From contig JAGOZX010000019.1 in NCBI GenBank assembly GCA_018058425.1, positions 1 through 42,987 on the forward strand: a stretch of DNA of 42,987 bases. The letters are read 5' to 3'. The number at the start of each line of letters is the position of its first letter. The stretch's first letter is position 1. The notes under the pieces were generated by a model, which was given only the letters and a program-made list of their open reading frames with translations, ran no database searches and was not told the origin of the DNA. The translations under genes and the position numbers were made by a program. The stretch comes from Sebaldella sp. (lineage in GTDB: Bacteria; Fusobacteriota; Fusobacteriia; Fusobacteriales; Leptotrichiaceae). Below, in pieces: positions 34,094 to 41,598 of this stretch.

Positions 34094-34555
34094 CTAACTC
34101 AACATATCTTCTCGTTTAATATTACCTTTTAATCCTACAACTAGCATTTTAATAGGTATTTTTCTTACAGCCTGACTTGCAGCCTCTTGCACTATTTGTA
34201 CAAGCCCCATACAACAAGGCACTTCCATTACCATAACTGTTATAGTCTTTAATTTAGCATGATCTATCAATTGTGTTATTTTCTTAACATATGAATTTTG
34301 ATCTGTGTCTAATTTAGGACAAGCTATAGCTATTGATTTATCTTTTAAATAGTTTGTATGAAAATCTCCCATTGAAAAAGCAGTACAATCAGCTGCTAAC
34401 AATAAATCTGTATCTTCATAATATGGTGCTGCTGGTGATATTAAATGCAACTGTATAGGCCATTGTTTTAGCTGTGAAGTTAAATCTCCTGACTTATTTT
34501 CATCTATATTTTCATCTTCTAAACTTACCATTCTTGAACCAGGACATCCTGCCAT
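34094..34555 (-). CDS. Cys-rich protein related to Fe-S/ferredoxin family C-terminal domain
   Basis: The 153-residue protein matches the C-terminal part of a family of anaerobe iron-sulfur proteins that usually have a 4Fe-4S ferredoxin domain first. Conserved here are MAGCPGSRMVSL, the block LKQWPIQLHLISPAAPYYED, LLLAADCTAFSMGDFH, IAIACPKLD and MEVPCCMGLVQI, with Cys4, Cys57, Cys79, Cys113 and Cys114. The ferredoxin half is absent: no extra frame continues upstream, and TTTTGGAGG gives a proper ribosome site. Function is unassigned. It lies just before hcp, under the GTAAC...GTTAC site, and probably works in the same stress response. Confidence 0.7.
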   Translation of the reverse strand: MAGCPGSRMVSLEDENIDENKSGDLTSQLKQWPIQLHLISPAAPYYEDTDLLLAADCTAFSMGDFHTNYLKDKSIAIACPKLDTDQNSYVKKITQLIDHAKLKTITVMVMEVPCCMGLVQIVQEAASQAVRKIPIKMLVVGLKGNIKREDMLS

Positions 34556-34601
34556 TTCTTTACCTCCAAAATATTGTTTCTGTTTATTATTATATATCTA
34601 T

Positions 34602-34641
34602 TCTATACTAAAAAAAAATATTTATATGTAACGTAGGTTAC
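34602..34641 (-). promoter_or_regulatory. Crp/Fnr-type operator and promoter of the hcp operon
   Basis: GTAAC-GTAG-GTTAC (34628-34641) is a perfect 5+4+5 palindrome. On the complementary strand a -10 candidate, TATAGA, lies at 34607-34602, so the palindrome centre is about 40 bases before the predicted start, the classic class II activator position. The regulator at 34912 is a natural partner; the pairing is inferred. Confidence 0.6.
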
Positions 34642-34853
34642 CAATATTAGCTTTTTTTATTGTTTGTATATCAAAGTTTAAAAAATTTAAGTAATTTAAA
34701 AAATTACCACACTCATTACTAAGTCAATAAAAACATCACTTGTAATAGTCATCCAACATAAATATCTAAAATAAATCAAGTTTTTTAATAACTAATATAA
34801 ACTTAATTTCATTTATCATTTACCATTTATATTTTCATTTACACATGTTTTTG

Positions 34854-34882
34854 TTTACTCTTCATAGCGAATATTATATAAT
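34854..34882 (+). promoter_or_regulatory. Promoter of the Crp/Fnr-msrB operon
   Basis: TTTACT (34854-34859) and TATAAT (34877-34882) are 17 bases apart. The rest of the 34642-34853 gap is AT-rich and shows nothing else I can name. Confidence 0.65.
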
Positions 34883-34911
34883 AAATTAGTCTTAAAATAA
34901 GGAGGAGTAAA

Positions 34912-35574
34912 ATGGATATAATAAACAGCTTAAAAGCTATCTCAATTTTTAAAAATTTGAGTGTGCAAGATATAAGCTTTATAATACAAAAGCTAAACTA
35001 CAAAGTTAAAAACTTTGATAAGGGAGAAACTGTTTATTTTAGAGGAGATAAAGTAGATCATATTCTTATTAATATAGTTGGAGAGTTATACACAGAAATG
35101 CAAAAGTATAATGGAGATGTTATTGAAGTAGGAATTATCAAACAAAATGATGTTCTTGCCTCTGCTTTTATTTTTGGCTCTTCTCATGACTCACCTGTAG
35201 ACATGATTGCCAGAACAAATTGTACACTGGTTTTTCTTGAAATAGACGGTCTTTTAGAATGCATGCAGCAAGACAAGAAATTTTTAAAGAACTTTCTAGA
35301 TGAAATTTCTAATAAAGGACAATTTTTATCAAAAAGAATTTGGTTCAATTTTGTAAATAAGAGTATTGAAGATAAACTTATAGACTATATTAATACTAAC
35401 ACTAAAGATGGAATAATTCATTTTAAACCAAGTATTTCAGAATTAGCTAAACGATACGGAGTTACACGCCCTTCTTTATCTCGTGAAATATCAAATCTGT
35501 GTGATAAAGAGATTTTGATCCGAATAGGAAGAAACAAATATACTGTAGATTCAGCAAAAATTAAGGCTCTATAA
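34912..35574 (+). CDS. Crp/Fnr family regulator, HcpR-like
   Basis: The 220-residue regulator has the Crp fold: a cyclic-nucleotide-type sensor domain in residues about 15-140 (KGETVYFRGDKVDHILINIVGEL), a dimer helix, and a C-terminal helix-turn-helix (SISELAKRYGVTRPSLSREISNL). No Fnr-type N-terminal Cys cluster is seen, so direct Fe-S oxygen sensing is unlikely; HcpR-group members respond to NO, some with haem. It is divergent from the hcp pair and its likely site lies at 34628-34641. AAGGAGGAG precedes the ATG. msrB follows by 18 bases. Confidence 0.85.
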   Translation: MDIINSLKAISIFKNLSVQDISFIIQKLNYKVKNFDKGETVYFRGDKVDHILINIVGELYTEMQKYNGDVIEVGIIKQNDVLASAFIFGSSHDSPVDMIARTNCTLVFLEIDGLLECMQQDKKFLKNFLDEISNKGQFLSKRIWFNFVNKSIEDKLIDYINTNTKDGIIHFKPSISELAKRYGVTRPSLSREISNLCDKEILIRIGRNKYTVDSAKIKAL

Positions 35575-35592
35575 AAAATTGAGGTGATATTT

Positions 35593-36021
35593 ATGTCTAA
35601 TGAAAAAAATATAAAAGAAAAACTTACACCATTACAATATAAAGTTACACAAGAAAAAGGAACAGAACCTCCATTTGATAATGAATACTGGGATAATAAA
35701 GAACCTGGAATTTACGTTGATATTGTTTCTGGAGAACCTTTATTTTCATCACTTGATAAATATGATTCTGGTACTGGATGGCCTAGTTTTTCAAAGCCTA
35801 TAAAAGAAGAAAGTGTTTTCTTCGAAGATGATCACAGTCTTTCAGTAAGTAGAACTGAAGTAAAAAGTAAATCTGCACACACACATCTTGGACATGTTTT
35901 TAATGATGGACCTCCATCTACTGGTCTTAGATATTGTATGAATTCAGCTTCACTTAGATTTATACCAGTTAATAGTCTTGAAAAAGAGGGCTATGGAGAG
36001 TTTTTAAAAATTTTTAAATAG
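35593..36021 (+). CDS. msrB: Peptide-methionine (R)-S-oxide reductase
   Basis: The 142-residue single-domain MsrB reduces methionine-R-sulfoxide in damaged proteins. It shows [28 protein letters not shown] (62-66 is GWPSF), HLGHVF, and the catalytic Cys115 in RYCMNSASL. The zinc-binding CxxC pairs found in many MsrB are absent. The start is ATG at 35593 after GAGGTG; a GTG three codons earlier overlaps that site. It follows the Crp/Fnr-type gene in one operon, which links it to oxidative or nitrosative stress. Confidence 0.95.
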   Translation: MSNEKNIKEKLTPLQYKVTQEKGTEPPFDNEYWDNKEPGIYVDIVSGEPLFSSLDKYDSGTGWPSFSKPIKEESVFFEDDHSLSVSRTEVKSKSAHTHLGHVFNDGPPSTGLRYCMNSASLRFIPVNSLEKEGYGEFLKIFK

Positions 36022-36033
36022 TTATTTTTAATA

Positions 36034-36064
36034 AAAAAAGGTTAGGAGTAAACTAACCTTTTTT
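36034..36064. terminator. Bidirectional terminator
   Basis: AAAAAAGGTTAG (36034-36045) pairs with CTAACCTTTTTT (36053-36064). It stops both msrB and the convergent toxin gene, whose stop codon overlaps the hairpin. Confidence 0.88.
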
Positions 36065-36338
36065 ATTTATATATGTCTTTTCTATGCCCTATGTTTAAAA
36101 CTAGTATTAGAATGATACTATCATTAATATCAGTAATAATCCTATAATTTCCTATCCTATATCGCCATTCTCCTAAATGATTTCCTACTAAACCTTTGCC
36201 ATGTAATCGTGGATTTTCGCAGTCTACTAAATTTTTTTTTATCCAACCAACAATATATGCACTTTCACTTTTATCCATTTTTTTCAATTGTTTTAAGCAT
36301 CTTTCAGTGTACTCTACTTTATATTTCTTTTTGCTCAT
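36063..36338 (-). CDS. RelE/ParE superfamily toxin
   Basis: The 91-residue protein has the RelE-like toxin pattern: YKVEYTERCLKQLKKMDKSE, then the Gly-rich HGKGLVGNHLGEWRYRIGNYR and ILVLNIGHRKDIYK at the C-terminus, including the basic residues that bind mRNA in RelE-type nucleases. It begins 3 bases after the antitoxin stop. The weak ribosome site (AAGG) is in the last antitoxin codons, so toxin synthesis should depend on antitoxin translation. Confidence 0.9.
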   Translation of the reverse strand: MSKKKYKVEYTERCLKQLKKMDKSESAYIVGWIKKNLVDCENPRLHGKGLVGNHLGEWRYRIGNYRIITDINDSIILILVLNIGHRKDIYK

Positions 36339-36341
36339 ACC

Positions 36342-36578
36342 TTATAAATCCAATTCTTTTTCAATATCTGCTTGTGTATATGTTTTTGGATCTTTTTTAT
36401 ATCTAGCCATTTCTTTTTTGTATATATCTAAGTCAATTTCATCTTCAATTTTTTCTAACAAAGTATTTCTTATTAAATCAGATATAGAAATATTATTCAT
36501 TTTGGCATAATTATCAATAACTTTTTTTTCTTCTAATTTAACTCTTGCTTGTATAGTTTGCGTTTGATTTGAACTCAT
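36342..36578 (-). CDS. Antitoxin, ribbon-helix-helix type
   Basis: The 78-residue protein begins with a ribbon-helix-helix-like segment (TIQARVKLEEKKVIDNYAKM, then NISISDLIRNTLLEKI), followed by a charged C-terminal tail (YKKDPKTYTQADIEKELDL) that would wrap the toxin. Such antitoxins bind DNA and repress their own operon. GGGAG precedes the ATG. The operator at 36595-36611 lies on the promoter. It is the first gene of the pair. Confidence 0.88.
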   Translation of the reverse strand: MSSNQTQTIQARVKLEEKKVIDNYAKMNNISISDLIRNTLLEKIEDEIDLDIYKKEMARYKKDPKTYTQADIEKELDL

Positions 36579-36594
36579 AAAACCACTCCCTTTT

Positions 36595-36630
36595 GTATTA
36601 CATTGTAATACGGAAAAGATTTTTTGTCAA
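36595..36630 (-). promoter_or_regulatory. Toxin-antitoxin promoter with overlapping operator
   Basis: On the complementary strand TTGACA (36630-36625) and TACAAT (36607-36602) are 17 bases apart. GTATTACA-T-TGTAATAC (36595-36611) is a perfect palindrome that covers the -10 completely, so binding of the antitoxin complex would shut the promoter. Confidence 0.85.
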
Positions 36631-36695
36631 TTAAAATGTATCTTCTTAATGATTTTCCTATTAAAAATAATCTTATCTAAATAATTATTAAAACT

Positions 36696-36736
36696 AAAAG
36701 AGCCTTTAAAACCACACTTGGTATAAAGACTCTTTT
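36696..36736 (-). terminator. Terminator after the mannosidase operon
   Basis: AAAAGAG(C)CTTTA (36696-36708 region) pairs with TAAAG(A)CTCTTTT (36724-36736) with one mismatch, and Ts follow on the complementary strand. Confidence 0.75.
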
Positions 36737-36747
36737 ATTTTAAATTT

Positions 36748-39435
36748 CTATTTCACTCTTATACTTACTGCATGGCACTTAGCAATATCATTTGAACTAA
36801 TATTATTGCTGCTGCTAAATACTTTTACTACAGTTTTTTCATCAAACTTAACTTCTCTTACTTCCTCTAATGTATCCTCAAAAATAATAGTTTCATTAGT
36901 TGTAGTTTCAAAATCAGGATTAAAGAATCTTACGATAAGTCCTTCTTCTCTCTCACATTTCTTTACTGTACTTAAAACTGTATTATTATCTAAAAATTTA
37001 AATAAAGAGTACTCGAATGATAAGTCTTTTTCTCCAGGCTGGTTCATCAAGAAGAACATATCCACGTTTTTAAAGTGAGCAGCTTGATATCCCATAAATG
37101 GAGTTAAGTATTCTTTGGCCTTCACGGCTATATCATTTATTTTTTCATCATTTGAATATAATTTAACTGCAAAATTGAATTTCATCTTTTTTAGTAACAA
37201 TGCGTCTGGTGTAGACCAAGGCATTCCAGAAGCTCTACCTGGTCTATCCTTTAATTCTGCTTTCCCCATCATTGGCACTGATCTAAATAATGTTAATGCT
37301 ATGGTATCTAACTCATCTCCAACTATTTGATATTCTCTTACACAATCTGTAAATACTGCTACTCCATTTTTCTCATTTTTTAAAGTTACAAAAGACTGCA
37401 TAGGTTCAATAGTTCTAGGCTTTTCATTCCATCCATTTTCTCTCCAGTTTTCTACTTCTTTTAAATATGTAGGCCTTCTTATACTTCCAAATTGTTGATC
37501 TGCAATTGAAAATTCAGAAGGTATATTTGTCTTAAATAAAACTCTTACTCTATGTTCAATAGTATTATTTTCAATTTCTACATCTACTTTTACTAAATCT
37601 GAATTCTTTTCTAGTCTTATTTCTACATGAATATCTAGTTCTTTAGAAATTAATTTATTCCCTCTCTCTTCCAAGTCTTTTGGAATTTCAAGACTAGTTG
37701 TAAAGTTTATAGTGCTTAATAAATCACTTTTTTTAACTTCTAAATTTCTAATTTCTTTTTTATTTGAATATAGATACCAGTCTTCTCTTGGTTCAGAATA
37801 ATCATAAGTATCTCCATCATCACCACTATTTTCAAATATTAACGAACCATTTATGTTCTGTCCTGTTTTTTTATTTTGGATGCTAACTTCTCCATTTTTA
37901 AGAATTTCCACCTTTAATAAGTCATTTTCAATTACCTTATCTGTATTACTATTTATAATAGAAGTTCCTTCAAAAGTATCTAATTCTTTTTTTACAAGTA
38001 ATGTCTTATATCCCATTGCTGGAATATCAGATATATAAATTAAAACTTTTGAGCTAAATATTCTTACATCTTCTACAACCCATTTTGGATGTTCATTACC
38101 GTCAAATCCTACTTCTGATAACATTTTATTTCTAACTCTTTCAGGTATTTCTTCTGAACTTAATGTTATAGACTCTACTTTATTTCCATCTGAATCTGTA
38201 ATAGTAAACTTATCAGAAGGAGTAAATATTTCTAACTCTATAATTCCAAAATTATTGTATGGTAATAGGTTATACACTTGAAATTGAAAAATATCTTTTT
38301 CAGGTATCTTCATACCAATTAGTCTCATATTTATTTCATTTAGACTTTCCATTAATTCTTGTGATCTCTTAAATCTATACCATATGTCTGAGTTTGTATT
38401 ATCAGAATTACACATACCGCTACTATCATGAGCTGCATTTTCACACATCAGCTTCCACACTTTTTCAAAAACTTTTGTTTCATATCTCAAACCTAATTTA
38501 TAAGCTATTGAGCTTAAAGGTTCTGAAATATTTGTAATTAAATTCTCTGTTTTATTATTCATAATTTTTAAGTCTGCTCTATTTGAAAATATAGATTTAT
38601 GAATTCTGCTGTACTCTCCTGATGTCATTTCACCTTTTACAGTATCATATTCAATATCTTCATTTTCCATTTCTTCTAATGCTTTTTCTACTGTAGATAT
38701 TTTAAATTCACAGTCTGGAAAAAGTCTCTGCATTTTTTTTATTATTTCAGGCAGATTTTTTCTTATTGGTCTTTGATCTTCACCATTAAATAACGTAAGA
38801 GTACTAATTCTTGATCTTGCATCAGTTTCTTTTTTCAGGTTTCCAATCAATGTTCTTAGAGACTCTTCTTCACTTGTAAAGTATGTAAAGTTACCATATC
38901 TATCTAAATAACAGTTAAAAACTCTGCTTCCATCTTCTGATTCCCAATAATATTCATTTTTAGGATACTGCTCAGCTTTTATTCCTCTTTTAAAAGTATT
39001 CTTATAAATATTAAATCCATTTAATATTTGAGGCATTTGTGCTGTTTGACCGAAAGAGTCAGGCATATATCCTACCATCATACTTTTCCCTAGCTCACTA
39101 GCTCTCTCTATACCATAATAAAGGTTTCTTATGATAGACTCCCCCGATATTACCAATTGATCTGTCTGAGTGTACCATGGCCCTATTATGAGCTTATCTT
39201 CACGTACTAATTTTCTTATTCTATCTTCATCTTCTGGATGAAACTCTAAATAGTCATCTACTATTGAAGTTTGGGCATCTAGTAAAAAATGTGGAAACTC
39301 CTCATTATTTTCTAGGACTTCCATTACTTCACTAAAGTCTGTAAGTGAATAAATTATAGACTTTGAAGTTGTAAAATACCACTCTCTATCCCAATGTGTA
39401 TGTGGGATTATTGGAAATTTATATTTTTTATCCAT
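36748..39435 (-). CDS. mngB: GH38 alpha-mannosidase, MngB-like
   Basis: The 895-residue enzyme is a glycoside hydrolase family 38 member. HTHWDREWY (His12-Asp16) binds the metal; GYMPDSFGQ carries Asp126, the expected nucleophile; GPWYTQTDQLVISGES and the downstream LTLFNGEDQRP complete the active-site set. Length and start resemble E. coli MngB, which splits 2-O-(6-phospho-mannosyl)-glycerate after PTS uptake. The fructose-type EIIC, EIIB and EIIA genes directly upstream support that role; a different mannoside is possible. AAAGGAG precedes the ATG. Last gene of the operon. Confidence 0.85.
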   Translation of the reverse strand: MDKKYKFPIIPHTHWDREWYFTTSKSIIYSLTDFSEVMEVLENNEEFPHFLLDAQTSIVDDYLEFHPEDEDRIRKLVREDKLIIGPWYTQTDQLVISGESIIRNLYYGIERASELGKSMMVGYMPDSFGQTAQMPQILNGFNIYKNTFKRGIKAEQYPKNEYYWESEDGSRVFNCYLDRYGNFTYFTSEEESLRTLIGNLKKETDARSRISTLTLFNGEDQRPIRKNLPEIIKKMQRLFPDCEFKISTVEKALEEMENEDIEYDTVKGEMTSGEYSRIHKSIFSNRADLKIMNNKTENLITNISEPLSSIAYKLGLRYETKVFEKVWKLMCENAAHDSSGMCNSDNTNSDIWYRFKRSQELMESLNEINMRLIGMKIPEKDIFQFQVYNLLPYNNFGIIELEIFTPSDKFTITDSDGNKVESITLSSEEIPERVRNKMLSEVGFDGNEHPKWVVEDVRIFSSKVLIYISDIPAMGYKTLLVKKELDTFEGTSIINSNTDKVIENDLLKVEILKNGEVSIQNKKTGQNINGSLIFENSGDDGDTYDYSEPREDWYLYSNKKEIRNLEVKKSDLLSTINFTTSLEIPKDLEERGNKLISKELDIHVEIRLEKNSDLVKVDVEIENNTIEHRVRVLFKTNIPSEFSIADQQFGSIRRPTYLKEVENWRENGWNEKPRTIEPMQSFVTLKNEKNGVAVFTDCVREYQIVGDELDTIALTLFRSVPMMGKAELKDRPGRASGMPWSTPDALLLKKMKFNFAVKLYSNDEKINDIAVKAKEYLTPFMGYQAAHFKNVDMFFLMNQPGEKDLSFEYSLFKFLDNNTVLSTVKKCEREEGLIVRFFNPDFETTTNETIIFEDTLEEVREVKFDEKTVVKVFSSSNNISSNDIAKCHAVSIRVK

Positions 39436-39499
39436 GTTTATCTCCTTTTATTATGTGAATTTTTTTAAGTACATAGTTATATTATTTTTATATTAGTTA

Positions 39500-39521
39500 C
39501 CCCTCTTAAAAGTAAGAGGGG
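39500..39521 (-). other. Intercistronic hairpin without T run
   Basis: CCCCTCTT (39500-39507) pairs perfectly with AAGAGGGG (39514-39521) in the EIIC-mngB gap. On the sense strand of these genes no T run follows, so it is not an ordinary terminator. An mRNA-stabilising or processing stem is possible. The rest of the 39436-39568 gap is AT-rich. Confidence 0.55.
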
Positions 39522-39568
39522 ATTTTCTTCAATTATATCATAAAATATAGAATACCTTAAACTAAATT

Positions 39569-40753
39569 CTAGTCTTCATCTGTTACTGATAATTTACCTT
39601 TTTTAATTAAATTATTTCTATAGTACACATTTACTACTGCTATTATTGAAGCTCCTAAAAGGATTCCAAAGATATATGCTCCTATATTCGTAATCATAGG
39701 CCATGCCCAAATTGCTGATTCTGGGAACCATTGTACTGCACCTAGTATTACTCCTGTCATAGATCCTATTACAGCACCTACCACATATAGAGGAATAACA
39801 AATTTTGGTCTCTCTAGAGCAAAAGGAATTGCTCCCTCTGATATTCCCATTAATGCTAAGAACATCGCAGTTTTTCCTATTTCATAGAATTGATCTTCAT
39901 AAACTTTTCTTCCAACTAATTTTCTATCAATTAATGTAGATAATCCCAGCCCAATAGAAGGAATTACTATAGCTATTGTTCTAGCTGTAATTGGTAAAAT
40001 ACGATCAGGTGTTACAAATCCTAATGCCACAAATCCAGCGGCTTTATTTACTGGTCCTCCTAGATCAAATGCTGTTGCTGCTGATAATACAAGAGCGTAA
40101 ACTAATTGTCCTGATTTTCCAGCGGCTTCTAAGACCTCTTTAATTTGTGTATTTATCCACCCACCAAATGGAGTTATAAGAAATACCATTACTATCATAC
40201 AAAATAATGATGTTAATAAAGGTACTAAAAATGTACTTTTAAATGCCAGCCAGTTATGAGGCATTTTTATTTTTTTGTTTAGGTATTTTACAAAGTAACC
40301 AACAATAAATGCTATTAAGATTGCTCCTAAAAATCCTGATGGTGCAGGCGGTACTGAATCCCATTTTCCATCTATTAATTTTAGAAGTGCTACTGGTTTA
40401 TTAGCTATATATCCACCTATAAAACCTACACCTAAAGCTGTTTTCCCACCAATAGAATTTGCTGTAAACGCTGCAAACATTGGTATTGCAAAACTAAATA
40501 AAGTAAATCCAAAAACTTCCATTATATGTGCTATTTTTAGCGCTGATAAAGAAGCTCCTGCATAATTCCCTGTTGAAACTGCATCTAATATTGATATTGA
40601 AGGATCAATTTTCATAAACACGTAAGGTATCATTTGTGAAAATGCCCCTATTAGTCCTCCCATTATTAAAACAGGTATCATATAAGAAATTCCCGTCATT
40701 ACATGTTTATTAAATTCCCTCCAAATTGGATTCTCTTTTTTTATTTTTTCCAT
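39569..40753 (-). CDS. PTS EIIC, fructose/mannosylglycerate family
   Basis: The 394-residue membrane protein is a fructose-family EIIC with about 9-10 hydrophobic spans. FNKHVMTGISYMIPVLIMGGL at the start, LGVGFIGGYIANKPVALLK, FDLGGPVNKAAG and ISEGAIPFALERP are family motifs. Unlike E. coli MngA, where EIIA, EIIB and EIIC are fused, this is the C subunit alone, with B and A encoded separately upstream. With mngB downstream, 2-O-alpha-mannosyl-D-glycerate is the best substrate guess; fructose or mannose is the alternative. GGAGG lies 4 bases before the ATG. Confidence 0.9.
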   Translation of the reverse strand: MEKIKKENPIWREFNKHVMTGISYMIPVLIMGGLIGAFSQMIPYVFMKIDPSISILDAVSTGNYAGASLSALKIAHIMEVFGFTLFSFAIPMFAAFTANSIGGKTALGVGFIGGYIANKPVALLKLIDGKWDSVPPAPSGFLGAILIAFIVGYFVKYLNKKIKMPHNWLAFKSTFLVPLLTSLFCMIVMVFLITPFGGWINTQIKEVLEAAGKSGQLVYALVLSAATAFDLGGPVNKAAGFVALGFVTPDRILPITARTIAIVIPSIGLGLSTLIDRKLVGRKVYEDQFYEIGKTAMFLALMGISEGAIPFALERPKFVIPLYVVGAVIGSMTGVILGAVQWFPESAIWAWPMITNIGAYIFGILLGASIIAVVNVYYRNNLIKKGKLSVTDED

Positions 40754-40780
40754 ATCTCCTCCATATAATACAATAATTTA

Positions 40781-41086
40781 TTATCCTTTTGTTAATTCTT
40801 CTATTAATCCTTTGGCATTTCTAATTGCTTCTTTTAAAGAAACTTCATGTACTTCGTATTCGTCAAATCTTTCCATATCCTGCGGTGTAATTGCTATTGC
40901 GTGAATTATAACATCTGCTTCTCTTATATCTTTTTTAGATAATTCACTTTGAACTCCGTCTGCTCCTTGAGTTTCTACTTTAATTTCATGTCCTAATTCC
41001 CCTGCTGCTTTCTTTAATGAATCTGCTGCCATAAATGTGTGTGCTAATCCCATAGGACATGCACAAACCGCTACTATTTTTGCCAT
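40781..41086 (-). CDS. PTS EIIB, fructose family
   Basis: The 101-residue cytoplasmic EIIB has IVAVCACPMGLAHTFMAADSL, where Cys10 in the CPxGxAHT motif is the phosphorylation site; Met and Leu replace the commoner Thr and Ile. GADGVQSELSKKDIREADVI and FDEYEVHEVSLKEAI follow. It passes phosphate from the EIIA at 41158 to the sugar through the EIIC at 39569. AGGAGG precedes the ATG, and the EIIC gene starts 27 bases after its stop. Confidence 0.93.
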   Translation of the reverse strand: MAKIVAVCACPMGLAHTFMAADSLKKAAGELGHEIKVETQGADGVQSELSKKDIREADVIIHAIAITPQDMERFDEYEVHEVSLKEAIRNAKGLIEELTKG

Positions 41087-41157
41087 TTTTTTCCTCCTGA
41101 AAATTTATTTTATAATATTATTAATACTAATTTACTAATGAAATAGAGTGAAATATT

Positions 41158-41598
41158 CTATTTCCCGTTTATTAATTCAAGTACTTCTTCTATATCTGCT
41201 GTTTCTAGTTTCTCTCTGAATTTATCATCAAGAATTTTTTGTGATAATCCTGCAAGTACTTCTATATGCTTGCTAGCTTCACCTTCTGGTATTGCGATTA
41301 AAAATATAAATTTTACATATTCTTCATCATCACCCCAGTTAATACTTTTAGTTAATCTTGAAAAAGCCAGTCTTGCTTCTGTTATCCACTTTGATTTTCC
41401 ATGTGGGATAGCTACACTAAATCCTAATGCTGTATTATCTAGTTCTTCACGAGCATATATATCTCTTAAAAACCCATCAAAGTCTGTAATAATACCTTCA
41501 TTATAAAGCTTTTCTGCTAAGTCGTTAATTACCTCTTCTTTTGTTTCTAAACCGCTGTCTAGTGAGATATTCTCTTTTTTTAGTAGCCCAGTACTCAT
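41158..41598 (-). CDS. PTS EIIA, fructose/mannitol family
   Basis: The 146-residue EIIA has the active His66 in SVAIPHGKSK, with ALGF before it and FIFLIAIPEGEASKHIEVLAGLSQ after. It takes phosphate from HPr and passes it to EIIB. The ATG overlaps the stop of the upstream PRD regulator by four bases (ATGA), so the regulator and transporter are translated together. GAGGAGG lies in the end of the regulator gene. Confidence 0.93.
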   Translation of the reverse strand: MSTGLLKKENISLDSGLETKEEVINDLAEKLYNEGIITDFDGFLRDIYAREELDNTALGFSVAIPHGKSKWITEARLAFSRLTKSINWGDDEEYVKFIFLIAIPEGEASKHIEVLAGLSQKILDDKFREKLETADIEEVLELINGK

